Of a DNA stretch of 64,000 nucleotides, positions 1 through 8,908 are shown one piece after another (position 1 is the stretch's first letter; each line of letters opens with the position of its first letter). Origin of the DNA: Limnohabitans sp. (GTDB lineage Bacteria > Pseudomonadota > Gammaproteobacteria > Burkholderiales > Burkholderiaceae_C). Below the pieces are notes generated by a model. It did no database searches. It was not told the origin of the DNA and worked only from the letters and a program-made list of their open reading frames with translations. A program made the translations under genes and the position numbers. The stretch spans positions 1 through 64,000 of the forward strand of contig VERE01000009.1 in assembly GCA_018882835.1 (NCBI GenBank). Direction: 5' to 3'.

Positions 1-3000
1 AACAAATTCGACGGCGTCTTCGGCATCTGGTACGGCAAAGGCCCCGGCGTGGACCGCTGCTCCGACGTCTTCAAGCACGCCAACATGGCGGGCACCACGG
101 CCTGGGGCGGTGTCTTGGCCGTGGCGGGTGACGATCACGTGGCCAAAAGCAGCACCGCTGCCCACCAAAGCGACCACATCTTCAAAGCCTGCGGTACCCC
201 GGTGTTCTTTCCAGCCAGCGTGCAAGACGTGCTGGACTACGGCGTGCACGGCATCGCCCTGAGCCGCTTTGCCGGCATCTGGTCAGGCATGAAAACCATT
301 CAAGAGGTGGTGGAGTCCAGCGCCACCGCCATGATCGACCCCGAGCGCGTCCAAGTGGTCCTTCCCGAATTCGCGCTGCCCCCTGGCGGCATTCACATCC
401 GTTGGCCAGACGACCCCCTCACCCAAGAAGCACGGCTGTTTGAATACAAGAGTTACGCTGCCCTGGCCTACATTCGCGCCAACAAACTGAACCACAACGT
501 CATCGCTGGCCGCAACGACCGGTTTGGTCTGATGGCCAGTGGCAAGGCCTACAACGACACCCGCCAAGCCCTGCTCGACCTCGGCCTGGACGATGCGACC
601 TGCCAGCGCTTGGGCATCCGCTTGCACAAAGTGGGTGTGGTGTGGCCGCTGGAAGCGCACACCACCCGCGAATTCGCCACCGGTCTGCAAGAGATTTTGG
701 TGGTGGAGGAAAAGCGTGCGTTCATGGAGTACCAAGTCAAAGAGCAGTTGTACGACTGGCGCGACGATGTGCGCCCTCATGTGCTGGGCAAGTACAACGA
801 GGTGGACGGCCAGGTCTCGGGCGGCGAATGGGCCCAGGCCAACCCGACCGCCAACACGCTGCTGCGCGCCAATGCCGAGTTGAACCCGCCGCTGATCGCC
901 AAAGCCATTGCCCAGCGTCTCCATAAAATGGGCATCGATGCAGACACCGCCGCGCGCATGGATGCGCACCTGGCCATCCTGCGAGCCAAAGAGCAATCGC
1001 TTCAAGTCATCGAGGTCAAGGCCGACCGCCAACCCTGGTTTTGCTCGGGCTGCCCCCACAACACCAGCACCAAGGTGCCCGAAGGCTCGCGCGCCATGGC
1101 GGGCATTGGCTGCCATTTCATGAGCGTCTGGATGGACCGCAGCACCGTGGGCTTCACCCAAATGGGCGGTGAAGGCGTGCCGTGGGTGGGCCAACAGCCC
1201 TTCAGCAACGACACCCACATGTTCAGCAATATTGGCGACGGCACCTACTTTCACAGTGGCTTGCTGGCGGTGCGCCAAAGCGTGGCGGCGGGCGTGAACA
1301 TCACCTACAAAATTCTCTACAACGATGCCGTCGCCATGACGGGCGGCCAGCCCGTCGGTGAGCGCCCCGAAGGTCACACCCCCGTGCAGATCGCGCAAAG
1401 CATGCGTGCCGAAGGCGCGCAAAAGATCACCATCGTGACCGATGAGCCTGAAAAATACCAAGGCGTGCGTGACCTGCCCGCAGGCATCGAGATTCAGCAT
1501 CGCGACCGTCTCGATGCCATTCAGCGCGAGTTCCGCGAGATCAAAGGCTGCACGGTCATCATCTACGACCAGACCTGTGCCACCGAAAAGCGTCGCCGCC
1601 GCAAACGCGGCACCATGGTGGACCCGGCCAAACGCGTGGTCATCAATGAGGCGGTGTGCGAAGGCTGCGGCGACTGCAGCGTGCAAAGCAATTGCCTGAG
1701 TGTGGAACCACTGGAAACCGAATTCGGGCGCAAACGCACCATCAACCAAAGCACCTGCAACAAAGACACCAGTTGCCTCAAAGGCTTTTGCCCCAGCTTC
1801 ATCACCGTCGAGGGTGGGCAGCTCAAGAAAAAAGCCAAGGCCCAGACGGCATCACCGTTCACGCTGGGCGCCTTGCCCGAGCCCGCGCCGATGTCCCTGG
1901 CGCAACCTTGGGGCATCATCGTGGCGGGTGTGGGTGGCACCGGGGTCATCACCATTGGGCAGCTGTTAGGGATGGCGGCGCACATTGAAGGGCGCGGCAT
2001 TGTCACCCAAGACTCTGCGGGCCTGGCGCAAAAAGGGGGCGCCACCTGGGCCCACGTCTACATTGCCGAACATCAGGATGCGATTCGCACCACCCGCGTC
2101 AGCATGGGCGCCGCCGATCTGGTGATTGGCTGCGACCCGATCGTGTCGGCGGGCAAAGAAACCTTGCAGCGCATGCGCGCGGGCCGCACCCGCGTGGCCC
2201 TCAATGGCTACAGCACACCGACGGCCGCCTTCGTGAAGAACAGCGGCTGGCAAAACCCCTCCGAGGCTTGCGTGGCCGACATCGGCAACGTCATTGGCGC
2301 GCAAGAGCACGCGGGCAACCTGGGCGTGTTCGATGCCAACGCCGTGGCCACCCAATTGATGGGTGACACCATCTTCATCAACCCCATGATCCTGGGCTAC
2401 GCCTGGCAAAAGGGCTGGGTGCCGCTGGGGCGGGAGGCCTTGTTGCGCGCCATCGAACTCAACGAGGTGGCCGTGGAGCAAAACAAACAAGCCTTTGAAT
2501 GGGGTCGACAGTGCGCGCACGACTGGCACCGTGTCGAGGCCTTGCTCAAGCCAGCCCAAGTGATCGAGTTCAAAAAGCGCAGCAGCCTGGAAGACCTGGT
2601 CAAGCGCCGCGTGGCCTACCTGAGCGATTACCAAAATGCCGCCTACGCCGAGGAGTACCGCGCCCTGGTCAGCCGAGTTCAGCAAGCAGAAGCTGCCCTG
2701 GGCAAAACCACCCTGAGCGAGAGCGTGGCCCGCAACCTGTTCAAGCTGATGGCCTACAAAGACGAGTACGAAGTGGCGCGCCTGCATGCCGATCCCGCCT
2801 TTCAGCAACGCATCCGCGACCAATTTGAAGGCGACTTCCAGCTCAAGTTCCATTTGGCTCCCCCCTTGCTGGCCAAAACCAACGACAAGGGCGAACTCGT
2901 CAAGCAAAGCTACGGTCCCTGGATGCTCAGCGTCTTTGGCCTGCTGTCGAAATTCAAAGGCCTGCGCGGCACCGCACTCGATGTGTTTGGCAAAACCGAA

Positions 3001-3231
3001 GAGCGCCGCATGGAGCGGGCCCTGATCGTGCAATACCGCCAAAGCCTGGAAGAAGTGTTGAAGTCATTGAATGCCAGCAACCATGCCCTGGCCATCGACA
3101 TTGCGCAGATTCCAGAGCAAATCAAAGGCTTTGGTCACGTCAAAGCCCGCAATGCAGCGGCGGCTCAATCCCAATGGGCGCGCCTCATGGGCCAATGGCG
3201 CGACCCTTTGCAGCAAGCCAAGGCTGCCTGA
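1..3231 (+). CDS. Indolepyruvate ferredoxin oxidoreductase, fused subunits (5' end missing)
   Basis: Oxidatively decarboxylates arylpyruvates (indolepyruvate and relatives from aromatic amino acids) to acyl-CoA with ferredoxin as acceptor. The frame is open from base 1, so the gene begins upstream and the GTG at 49 is not its start. Visible in order: a thiamine diphosphate region (NIGDGTYFHSG, then NDAVAMTGGQ, about nt 1225-1350), a ferredoxin-like cysteine cluster (CEGCGDC, then CNKDTSCLKGFC, about nt 1655-1795), a gamma-type Rossmann segment (VAGVGGTGVITIG, about nt 1920), and a long C-terminal domain. About 1076 residues are present, somewhat short of the usual fused form, which fits a missing N-terminus. 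Family assignment is firm; the exact 2-oxo acid is not readable from sequence. Confidence 0.93.
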   Translation, partial: NKFDGVFGIWYGKGPGVDRCSDVFKHANMAGTTAWGGVLAVAGDDHVAKSSTAAHQSDHIFKACGTPVFFPASVQDVLDYGVHGIALSRFAGIWSGMKTIQEVVESSATAMIDPERVQVVLPEFALPPGGIHIRWPDDPLTQEARLFEYKSYAALAYIRANKLNHNVIAGRNDRFGLMASGKAYNDTRQALLDLGLDDATCQRLGIRLHKVGVVWPLEAHTTREFATGLQEILVVEEKRAFMEYQVKEQLYDWRDDVRPHVLGKYNEVDGQVSGGEWAQANPTANTLLRANAELNPPLIAKAIAQRLHKMGIDADTAARMDAHLAILRAKEQSLQVIEVKADRQPWFCSGCPHNTSTKVPEGSRAMAGIGCHFMSVWMDRSTVGFTQMGGEGVPWVGQQPFSNDTHMFSNIGDGTYFHSGLLAVRQSVAAGVNITYKILYNDAVAMTGGQPVGERPEGHTPVQIAQSMRAEGAQKITIVTDEPEKYQGVRDLPAGIEIQHRDRLDAIQREFREIKGCTVIIYDQTCATEKRRRRKRGTMVDPAKRVVINEAVCEGCGDCSVQSNCLSVEPLETEFGRKRTINQSTCNKDTSCLKGFCPSFITVEGGQLKKKAKAQTASPFTLGALPEPAPMSLAQPWGIIVAGVGGTGVITIGQLLGMAAHIEGRGIVTQDSAGLAQKGGATWAHVYIAEHQDAIRTTRVSMGAADLVIGCDPIVSAGKETLQRMRAGRTRVALNGYSTPTAAFVKNSGWQNPSEACVADIGNVIGAQEHAGNLGVFDANAVATQLMGDTIFINPMILGYAWQKGWVPLGREALLRAIELNEVAVEQNKQAFEWGRQCAHDWHRVEALLKPAQVIEFKKRSSLEDLVKRRVAYLSDYQNAAYAEEYRALVSRVQQAEAALGKTTLSESVARNLFKLMAYKDEYEVARLHADPAFQQRIRDQFEGDFQLKFHLAPPLLAKTNDKGELVKQSYGPWMLSVFGLLSKFKGLRGTALDVFGKTEERRMERALIVQYRQSLEEVLKSLNASNHALAIDIAQIPEQIKGFGHVKARNAAAAQSQWARLMGQWRDPLQQAKAA

Positions 3232-3233
3232 AC

Positions 3234-3626
3234 TCAGTGCGCCGCGTGGAAGTCTTGCGGCTGTAATTCAATCGCCTCGCCGTGGGGCGTGCGTTCGGCC
3301 GCCGCCTCCCAGGCGTGCTCGAGCGCATGCAGCTGCTCGGCGGTACCGATTTGCTTGCGCAGCACCATCTGCTCCAAGGCATCGAGCCAGTGCTGGTAGT
3401 ACTGTGAGCCGTCGTCCTCGGCCGCACCCTTGATTTGGAGCGTCAAGGCGGCCGCCCACTCGGGCCAGGTGAACAAGCCTTGCGCGTGCAGATGCACCGT
3501 CATGGCAAAGGCTTGCGCTTGCCACGGCTCTGAGAACACCGGTGCATCGGTGGCCTGGGGTGGCAAGGGCAGGCCTTCACGACAATGCGCCGCAATTTCA
3601 GCCAGTGTGGCACGCGGGTCGCTCAT
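3234..3626 (-). CDS. Nitrile hydratase accessory/activator protein
   Basis: Small protein (130 residues) that probably helps cobalt insertion or maturation of the nitrile hydratase encoded just upstream. It resembles the N-terminal half of the beta subunit: PVFSEPWQAQAFAMTVHLHA and YYQHWLDALEQM match [20 protein letters not shown] and [12 protein letters not shown] in the neighbouring beta protein. This likeness is typical of P14K-type activators. The start is the ATG at 3626, overlapping the beta stop as ATGA; the longer track ORF only extends into the beta gene. It is the last gene of the operon and ends 2 bases from the oppositely transcribed oxidoreductase gene. Confidence 0.85.
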   Translation of the reverse strand: MSDPRATLAEIAAHCREGLPLPPQATDAPVFSEPWQAQAFAMTVHLHAQGLFTWPEWAAALTLQIKGAAEDDGSQYYQHWLDALEQMVLRKQIGTAEQLHALEHAWEAAAERTPHGEAIELQPQDFHAAH

Positions 3627-4306
3627 CCGGGCATCTCCAGGGGCGTCAAGTAACTTTCCCAGGCGTCCACACTCACTTGCACTTGGGCATCTGCTGCCGG
3701 TCCCCACAGCTCGCGTGCGTCAAACACGACGGCGTACAGCCACTCGCCTTCGTTGCTGTCAGCGACCTGCACGGCGGCCGCATGGCGGTCTGGCAAAACA
3801 TGCACGCCGTGGACTTTCACGACAGTTCCCACGTGGCCGCGAACATAGCGTGGCAAGCGGGTGTGGCCCATGGGGTGCTGGTTGAGCGCACGCACACGCT
3901 GGCCCTCGGCAAAGCGGGCTGGCTGGCGAACAGGCCGCTCGGCCGGGGTGCCTTGGGCCAGCGCCGCATCCACCTTCGCGCCAGCCAATGGCTTGACAGC
4001 GGGCAGTCCGGGCTGGGTCAGCTGGCCGGTGGTGATTTCTTGGTGCGTGGCCAAACCACGCGCAACCATCATGTTTTCCAGGGCATCCAGCCAGATTTGG
4101 TAATAGCTGTTCTGCAAGTAGCGCTGGGGCGGCAAAGACTCGCGCGCGCTGCGCGCCTGGTCAATGTTCCACTGGCCTGTGGCCCCCATGGCCACGGTCA
4201 GTGCCAGGGCCTGGCGCTCCCAGTCGGCATGGAACACCGGCTCATGGGGCTCGGGCTGAACCGGGCCATAGCCTTGCATGCCCCCCATGTCATGCACGCC
4301 GTTCAT
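3623..4306 (-). CDS. nthB: Nitrile hydratase subunit beta
   Basis: Beta subunit (227 residues) of nitrile hydratase, which hydrates nitriles to amides in the cytoplasm. It starts [20 protein letters not shown], a classic beta-subunit N-terminus, so the ATG at 4306 is right and the longer track ORF is not. The C-terminal half carries the SH3-like barrel typical of the family ([14 protein letters not shown], then [20 protein letters not shown]). The start codon overlaps the alpha stop (ATGA) and the stop overlaps the activator start (ATGA), so all three genes are probably translationally coupled and made in fixed ratio. Confidence 0.95.
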   Translation of the reverse strand: MNGVHDMGGMQGYGPVQPEPHEPVFHADWERQALALTVAMGATGQWNIDQARSARESLPPQRYLQNSYYQIWLDALENMMVARGLATHQEITTGQLTQPGLPAVKPLAGAKVDAALAQGTPAERPVRQPARFAEGQRVRALNQHPMGHTRLPRYVRGHVGTVVKVHGVHVLPDRHAAAVQVADSNEGEWLYAVVFDARELWGPAADAQVQVSVDAWESYLTPLEMPG

Positions 4307-4956
4307 GCCGTCACCGCCGCATCTTGCGCGCGCAGGGGCAAGCCGGTGCCAATCATGCTGTCGCGGGTGACCAGTTGGGCGAGTTGTTCTTGTGTCCAGC
4401 CTTGCGTGCCTTGGGGCCGCTGGGGCAAGACCAGGTAGCGAATTTCCGCCGTCGAGTCCCACACCCTGAATGTGGTGTCCGCCGGCACGCTGACGCCAAA
4501 ATCGGACAGCACACCACGCGGGTCCATCACCGCCTTGCTGCGGTAGGGGGCGCTTTTGTACCACACCGGCGGCAAGCCCAGCACCGGCCAGGGGTAGCAG
4601 CTGCACAGGGTGCAGACCACCATGTTGTGAACGGTCTCGGTGTTGGGCACCACCACCATGTGCTCGCCCTGGCGGCCGCTGTAGCCCATGGCGGCGATGG
4701 CGGCGGTTGCATCCCGCAGCAGCCACTCCCGGTAGTCAGGCTCTGACCAGGCCCGTGCCACGACCCTGGCGCCATTGTGAGGACCCACTTCTGTTTCATA
4801 GGTTTCAATGATGCGGTCCAAGGCGGCGGGGTCGACATAGCCTTTGTCGGTCAGCAAGGTTTGCAAGGCACGGACACGGACATCCATGTCACTCAAGTGG
4901 GAGTGGTCGTGGTTATGTGACGACACAGAGTCCCCAGGGGCAGAAGGTTTGCTCAT
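4303..4956 (-). CDS. nthA: Nitrile hydratase subunit alpha, cobalt type
   Basis: Catalytic metal-binding subunit (217 residues). The metal claw reads VCTLCSCY; threonine at the variable position marks the cobalt class, whereas iron enzymes read CSLCSC. The two later cysteines of the claw are the ones oxidised in the mature enzyme. The sequence [13 protein letters not shown] after the claw is also typical. The His/Ser-rich N-terminus ([10 protein letters not shown]) is common in alpha subunits. First gene of an alpha-beta-activator operon. No Shine-Dalgarno is visible; a -10-like TATCAT lies 6 bases before the ATG (see promoter). No amidase gene lies nearby in the window, so the fate of the amide product is unknown. 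Confidence 0.96.
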   Translation of the reverse strand: MSKPSAPGDSVSSHNHDHSHLSDMDVRVRALQTLLTDKGYVDPAALDRIIETYETEVGPHNGARVVARAWSEPDYREWLLRDATAAIAAMGYSGRQGEHMVVVPNTETVHNMVVCTLCSCYPWPVLGLPPVWYKSAPYRSKAVMDPRGVLSDFGVSVPADTTFRVWDSTAEIRYLVLPQRPQGTQGWTQEQLAQLVTRDSMIGTGLPLRAQDAAVTA

Positions 4957-4962
4957 GGCTAA

Positions 4963-4990
4963 ATGATAGGCCAGAGCGCCCCGAATACAA
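4963..4990 (-). promoter_or_regulatory. Predicted promoter of the nitrile hydratase operon, leaderless layout
   Basis: On the minus strand TTGTAT (4990-4985) and TATCAT (4968-4963) are 16 bases apart, and the -10 element ends 6 bases before the nthA ATG. Transcription would begin on the start codon. The divergent yajC start lies only about 110 bases away. Predicted from sequence only. Confidence 0.5.
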
Positions 4991-5064
4991 TGCCGGATTG
5001 TCCCAAGTCTTGCACTGCCCCGCCGTCGGGTGGGCTGACGGGGTCTGATTCACAGGAGAATTTT

Positions 5065-5397
5065 GTGTTCATTTCATCCGCTATCGCCCAAACCGCTCCC
5101 GCCCCCGCCGCCGGCGGCGACATGGCCTCGTCCCTCATGAGCATGCTGCCCTTGGTGCTGATGTTCGTGGTCTTGTATTTCGTCATGATCCGGCCCCAGA
5201 TGAAGCGCCAGAAGGAGCACCGCGCGATGATTGACGCCTTGGCCAAAGGCGATGAGGTGGCCACTGCCGGCGGCTTGCTGGGCAAAGTGACCAAGCTGGG
5301 TGACAGCCACCTGGGCGTGGAAATCGCCGCCGGCGTTGAAGTTCAACTGCAGCGCAGCGCTGTGGTCCAAGTTCTGCCCAAGGGCACCCTGAAGTAA
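5065..5397 (+). CDS. yajC: Sec translocon accessory subunit YajC
   Basis: Small inner-membrane partner (110 residues) of SecDF in the Sec export machinery. One transmembrane helix (LMSMLPLVLMFVVLYFVMI, about residues 24-42) is followed by the conserved RPQMKRQKEH and a cytoplasmic domain (GDEVATAGGLLGKV). I place the start at GTG 5065, giving MFISSAIAQ, because AGGAG sits 6 bases upstream; the track ORF extends past this into non-coding sequence. It heads yajC-secD-secF. The gene just upstream, on the other strand, is nitrile hydratase rather than tgt/queA, which flank yajC in many proteobacteria. Confidence 0.95.
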   Translation: MFISSAIAQTAPAPAAGGDMASSLMSMLPLVLMFVVLYFVMIRPQMKRQKEHRAMIDALAKGDEVATAGGLLGKVTKLGDSHLGVEIAAGVEVQLQRSAVVQVLPKGTLK

Positions 5398-5404
5398 GCA
5401 TCGG

Positions 5405-5422
5405 CGTCGGCAAGCTCCGACG
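5405..5422 (+). other. Small stem-loop between yajC and secD
   Basis: CGTCGG, a 6-base loop, then CCGACG form a perfect 6-bp hairpin in the 50-base gap. No U-run follows, so it is not a standard terminator; it could mark an mRNA processing or stability boundary. Confidence 0.4.
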
Positions 5423-5447
5423 TCTGACGCGCAATGCTGGACGCGCC

Positions 5448-7328
5448 ATGAATCGTTACCCGGTTTGGAAATACGCGATCATCGTGATCGCTTTGTGGGT
5501 GGGCAGCTTGTACACGCTGCCCAATTTCTTTGGCGAGGCCCCGGCGGTCCAGGTCTCGGCGGGCAAGCCGGCCGTCAAGGTGGATGCCAGCGTGCAAGCC
5601 AAAGTGGAAGAAGCCCTCAAGGCTGCTGGCTTGACGGCGTCTGCCCTGACCTTGGAACAAGGCTCGCTCAAAGCCCGTTTTGACAGTACCGAAAGTCAGA
5701 TCAAGGCCAAGGATGCCATCCAGCGCGCGCTGGTTCCCGATCCCAATGAAGCCTCGTATGTGGTGGCGCTTAACCTGTTGTCGCGTTCGCCACAGTGGCT
5801 CAGCGCCTTGAATGCCGCCCCCATGTACCTGGGACTGGATTTGCGCGGTGGCGTGCACTTCATGCTTCAAGTGGACATGCCCGCGGCCTTGACCAAAAAG
5901 GCCGAGTCTTTGGCGGGCGACATCCGCACCAGCATGCGTGAAAAGAATTTGCGCCACGGCGGAATCAGCCGCAATGGACAAGCGATCGAAATTCGTTTTC
6001 GCGACACCAGCACCCTGGAAGCCGCCAAGCGCCTGATCCAGGACCAGTTTGCCGACCTGCAGACCACCGAGGCGGCCGAAGGCAGTGACTTCAAATTGAG
6101 CGCCACGCTCAAGCCCGAATCCGGCCGCCGCGTGCAAGACCAGGCGCTGAAGCAAAACATCACCACCTTGCACAACCGCATCAACGAGTTGGGCGTGGCC
6201 GAACCGGTGATTCAGCAACAAGGCCTGGACCGCATCGTGGTGCAGCTCCCTGGCGTGCAAGACACCGCCAAAGCCAAAGACATTTTGGGCCGCACAGCGA
6301 CGCTGGAAATCCGCATGGTGGACGAAAGCAGTGAAGCCCGTGCAGCCGAGCTAAGCAATGGCATGGTGCCTTTTGGCACAGAACGCTATCTGGAGCGCAA
6401 TGGCCAGGCCGTGGTGGTGAAAAAACAGGTCATCCTCACCGGCGAGAACCTGACCGATGCGCAACCCGGCTTTGACAGCCAGACCCAGGAGGCCGCGGTG
6501 CATTTGACGCTGGACGCCAAAGGCGCCCGCATTTTCCGCGACATCACACGGGACAACGTCGGCAAGCGCATGGCCATTTTGCTGTTTGAAAAAGGCAAAG
6601 GCGAAGTGGTCACGGCGCCCGTGATTCGCAGCGAAATTGGTGGCGGCCGCGTGCAAATTTCTGGCCGAATGACCACCGTGGAAGCCAATGACGTGGCCTT
6701 GCTGCTGCGCGCAGGCTCCCTGGCAGCACCCATGGAGATCATCGAAGAGCGCACCATTGGCCCCAGCCTGGGCGCAGAAAACATTGCCAAAGGCTTCAAC
6801 AGCGTGACCTGGGGTTTCCTGGCCGTGGCCGCCTTCATGTGCCTTTACTACATGCTGTTTGGCGTGTTCTCCAGCGTGGCGCTGGCAGTGAACCTGTTGC
6901 TGCTGGTGGCCGTGCTGTCCATGCTGCAGGCCACATTGACCTTGCCCGGCATGGCGGCCATGGCCCTGGTGCTGGGCATGGCGATTGACGCCAACGTGCT
7001 GATCAATGAGCGTGTGCGCGAAGAGCTGCGCAATGGCGTGTCGCCACAAGCGGCCATCCATGCAGGCTATGACCGCGCCTGGGCCACCATCCTGGACTCC
7101 AACGTGACCACCCTGATTGCCGGCCTGGCTTTGCTGGCCTTTGGTTCCGGCCCGGTGCGCGGCTTCGCCGTGGTGCATTGTCTGGGCATTTTGACCAGCA
7201 TGTTCTCGGCAGTATTCTTCTCGCGTGGATTGGTCAACCTCTGGTATGGCCGACAAAAGAAACTGAAAAGCGTGTCCATTGGCACAGTGTGGCGCGCCCC
7301 GGGCTCGGCCCTGGCGAAAGAAGAATAA
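5448..7328 (+). CDS. secD: Protein translocase subunit SecD
   Basis: Large subunit (626 residues) of the SecDF proton-driven pump that pulls exported proteins through SecYEG. It has one N-terminal membrane helix (YAIIVIALWVGSLYTLP), a long periplasmic domain including LGLDLRGGVHFMLQVD and the P1 head, then an RND-type C-terminal bundle with MALVLGMAIDANVLINERVR, the conserved SecD fourth-helix region. Length is normal for beta/gammaproteobacteria. It sits 50 bases after yajC and 11 before secF, as one operon. Confidence 0.97.
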   Translation: MNRYPVWKYAIIVIALWVGSLYTLPNFFGEAPAVQVSAGKPAVKVDASVQAKVEEALKAAGLTASALTLEQGSLKARFDSTESQIKAKDAIQRALVPDPNEASYVVALNLLSRSPQWLSALNAAPMYLGLDLRGGVHFMLQVDMPAALTKKAESLAGDIRTSMREKNLRHGGISRNGQAIEIRFRDTSTLEAAKRLIQDQFADLQTTEAAEGSDFKLSATLKPESGRRVQDQALKQNITTLHNRINELGVAEPVIQQQGLDRIVVQLPGVQDTAKAKDILGRTATLEIRMVDESSEARAAELSNGMVPFGTERYLERNGQAVVVKKQVILTGENLTDAQPGFDSQTQEAAVHLTLDAKGARIFRDITRDNVGKRMAILLFEKGKGEVVTAPVIRSEIGGGRVQISGRMTTVEANDVALLLRAGSLAAPMEIIEERTIGPSLGAENIAKGFNSVTWGFLAVAAFMCLYYMLFGVFSSVALAVNLLLLVAVLSMLQATLTLPGMAAMALVLGMAIDANVLINERVREELRNGVSPQAAIHAGYDRAWATILDSNVTTLIAGLALLAFGSGPVRGFAVVHCLGILTSMFSAVFFSRGLVNLWYGRQKKLKSVSIGTVWRAPGSALAKEE

Positions 7329-7339
7329 GGAACACGAGC

Positions 7340-8290
7340 ATGGAATTCTTCAAAATCCGTCGCGACATTCCGTTCATGCGCCATGCCCTGGTGTTCAACG
7401 CGGTATCGTTCGCCACCTTTTTGGCCGCAGTCTTTTTCCTCTTCAGCAGGGGACTGCACCTGTCGGTGGAATTCACCGGCGGCACCCTGATGGAGGTCAG
7501 CTACAGCCAGCCTGCCGACCTGAACCAGGCGCGCGAGCGCATTGCGGCTTTGGGCTACAACGATGTCCAAGTGCAAAACTTTGGCACGGCACGCGATGTG
7601 CTCATTCGCATGCCGGCGGTCAAGGGCGTCAGTTCTGCCCAGCAAAGTGACAAAGTGCTGGCGGCCCTGAAAGAGGGCGATGCCAGCGCCGAATTACGGC
7701 GCACTGAGTTTGTCGGCCCCCAGGTGGGCGACGAGCTGGCCGCCGATGGCCTCAAAGCCCTGGCCTTTGTGGTGGTGGGCATCATGATTTACCTGGCTTT
7801 CCGCTTCGAGTGGAAATACGCGGTGGCGGCCATCATTGCCAACTTGCATGATGTGATCATCATTCTGGGCTTCTTCGCTTTCTTCCAATGGGAATTCTCG
7901 CTGCCTGTGCTCGCCGCTGTGCTGGCCGTGCTGGGCTATTCGGTGAACGAGTCGGTGGTGATCTTTGACCGGATTCGGGAGAACTTCCGTCGCTACCGCA
8001 AAATGGAAACGGTAGAAATCATTGACAACGCCATCACGTCCACCATCAGCCGCACCATCATCACCCACGGCTGTACACAATTGATGGTGCTCTCCATGCT
8101 GCTGTTTGGGGGGGCCACCTTGCACTACTTTGCCCTGGCCCTGACGATTGGCATTTTGTTCGGCATTTATTCGTCGGTGTTCGTGGCCGCCGCCATCGCC
8201 ATGTGGCTGGGGATCCGCCGCGAAGACCTGATCAAGCCGGTGAAAAAAGAAGGCGACCCCGACGACCCTAACGCGGGCGCAGCTGTCTAA
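7340..8290 (+). CDS. secF: Protein translocase subunit SecF
   Basis: Partner of SecD (316 residues). The start at MEFFKIRRDIPFMRH is chosen over the longer track ORF because it matches the SecF N-terminus and follows the secD stop by 11 bases; AAGGA lies upstream. Features are one N-terminal helix, the periplasmic segment LSVEFTGGTLMEVSY, and the RND helices with VLGYSVNESVVIFDRIREN and the late TISRTIITHGCTQLMVLSML segment. It is the last gene of the yajC-secD-secF operon. Confidence 0.97.
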   Translation: MEFFKIRRDIPFMRHALVFNAVSFATFLAAVFFLFSRGLHLSVEFTGGTLMEVSYSQPADLNQARERIAALGYNDVQVQNFGTARDVLIRMPAVKGVSSAQQSDKVLAALKEGDASAELRRTEFVGPQVGDELAADGLKALAFVVVGIMIYLAFRFEWKYAVAAIIANLHDVIIILGFFAFFQWEFSLPVLAAVLAVLGYSVNESVVIFDRIRENFRRYRKMETVEIIDNAITSTISRTIITHGCTQLMVLSMLLFGGATLHYFALALTIGILFGIYSSVFVAAAIAMWLGIRREDLIKPVKKEGDPDDPNAGAAV

Positions 8291-8325
8291 ACCCGAAAAG
8301 CTTGTTTCCTCACGTCATCTCCAGG

Positions 8326-8381
8326 GCCGCGAGGCGATCTTTTTTTACTGAGGGTTGTCATTACCTCCGAGAGGGCCTCGC
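8326..8381 (+). terminator. Possible terminator region after secF
   Basis: GCC-GCGA-GGC (3-bp stem with a GNRA-type loop) is followed four bases later by seven Ts at 8340-8346. A longer alternative pairs GCGAGGC (8329-8335) with GCCTCGC (8375-8381). The stems are modest, so termination strength is uncertain; the region separates convergent secF and smg. Confidence 0.35.
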
Positions 8382-8394
8382 AAAGAGGGGGATG

Positions 8395-8886
8395 TCAGTG
8401 GGCAACCCGGTCGGAGTCGTCGCACAACTCGTCAAGAATCAGTGCGTCAGGCTCTAACCCGGCGCTCCAGTAGACCATCAGGACGATGATTTTCAAATCG
8501 TCGATGGACACGGGGTGGCCCGGCACTGCCATCGCTCGGTCCACCACGATTTCTCGCATGTGGGGCGGCAACACCCCGGCGGACTCCAGGAAGCTCACAA
8601 AACCCAGGCAGGCTGCCCCCAAGTGGTCTTGCTCGGCAACCGAGTAAACGCGCAAGCTGTGCACTGACTGGGCTTGCGTGGCCTTGCCCGCTGCCTCTAC
8701 TTGAGACAAGTCGATGAGTTGGGTGTTGTGTGAGGCCAGATCCAGACCCGCCAGCCATTGCAGGGCCTGCTCGATCTCTTCGGGCTCAAAGCCAGCTGCG
8801 CTGAGCTTTCGTCCCAGTTGCTGCAACTCGGGACAAGCATCCCCACGCCAGTAGTTTTCGTAAACGTACACGAGGACTTCAAACAT
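8395..8886 (-). CDS. smg: Smg family protein (DUF494)
   Basis: Conserved protein (163 residues) of the Smg/DUF494 family, function unknown, nearly always found beside dprA/smf and def-fmt as here. It begins MFEVLVYVYENYWRGDACPE, the family signature N-terminus; the track's three extra residues use a TTG. The gene follows dprA by 22 bases. No clear Shine-Dalgarno is present; TATATT lies 7 bases before the ATG inside that gap, so smg may have its own leaderless promoter as well as readthrough from dprA. Confidence 0.9.
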   Translation of the reverse strand: MFEVLVYVYENYWRGDACPELQQLGRKLSAAGFEPEEIEQALQWLAGLDLASHNTQLIDLSQVEAAGKATQAQSVHSLRVYSVAEQDHLGAACLGFVSFLESAGVLPPHMREIVVDRAMAVPGHPVSIDDLKIIVLMVYWSAGLEPDALILDELCDDSDRVAH

Positions 8887-8908
8887 GGGTCTCAATATAA
8901 CTGGTTTT

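Noticed and set aside
49-51. GTG at 49 as the start of the first gene
   Set aside because: The same frame is open to base 1 and encodes family-like residues (FDGVFGIWYGKGPGV), so the gene enters from outside the window.
283-1749. 488-residue minus-strand ORF opposite the indolepyruvate oxidoreductase gene
   Set aside because: It lies entirely antisense to a gene with clear domains and its translation is His/Gly/Ala-rich without motifs, the usual shadow of high-GC coding DNA.
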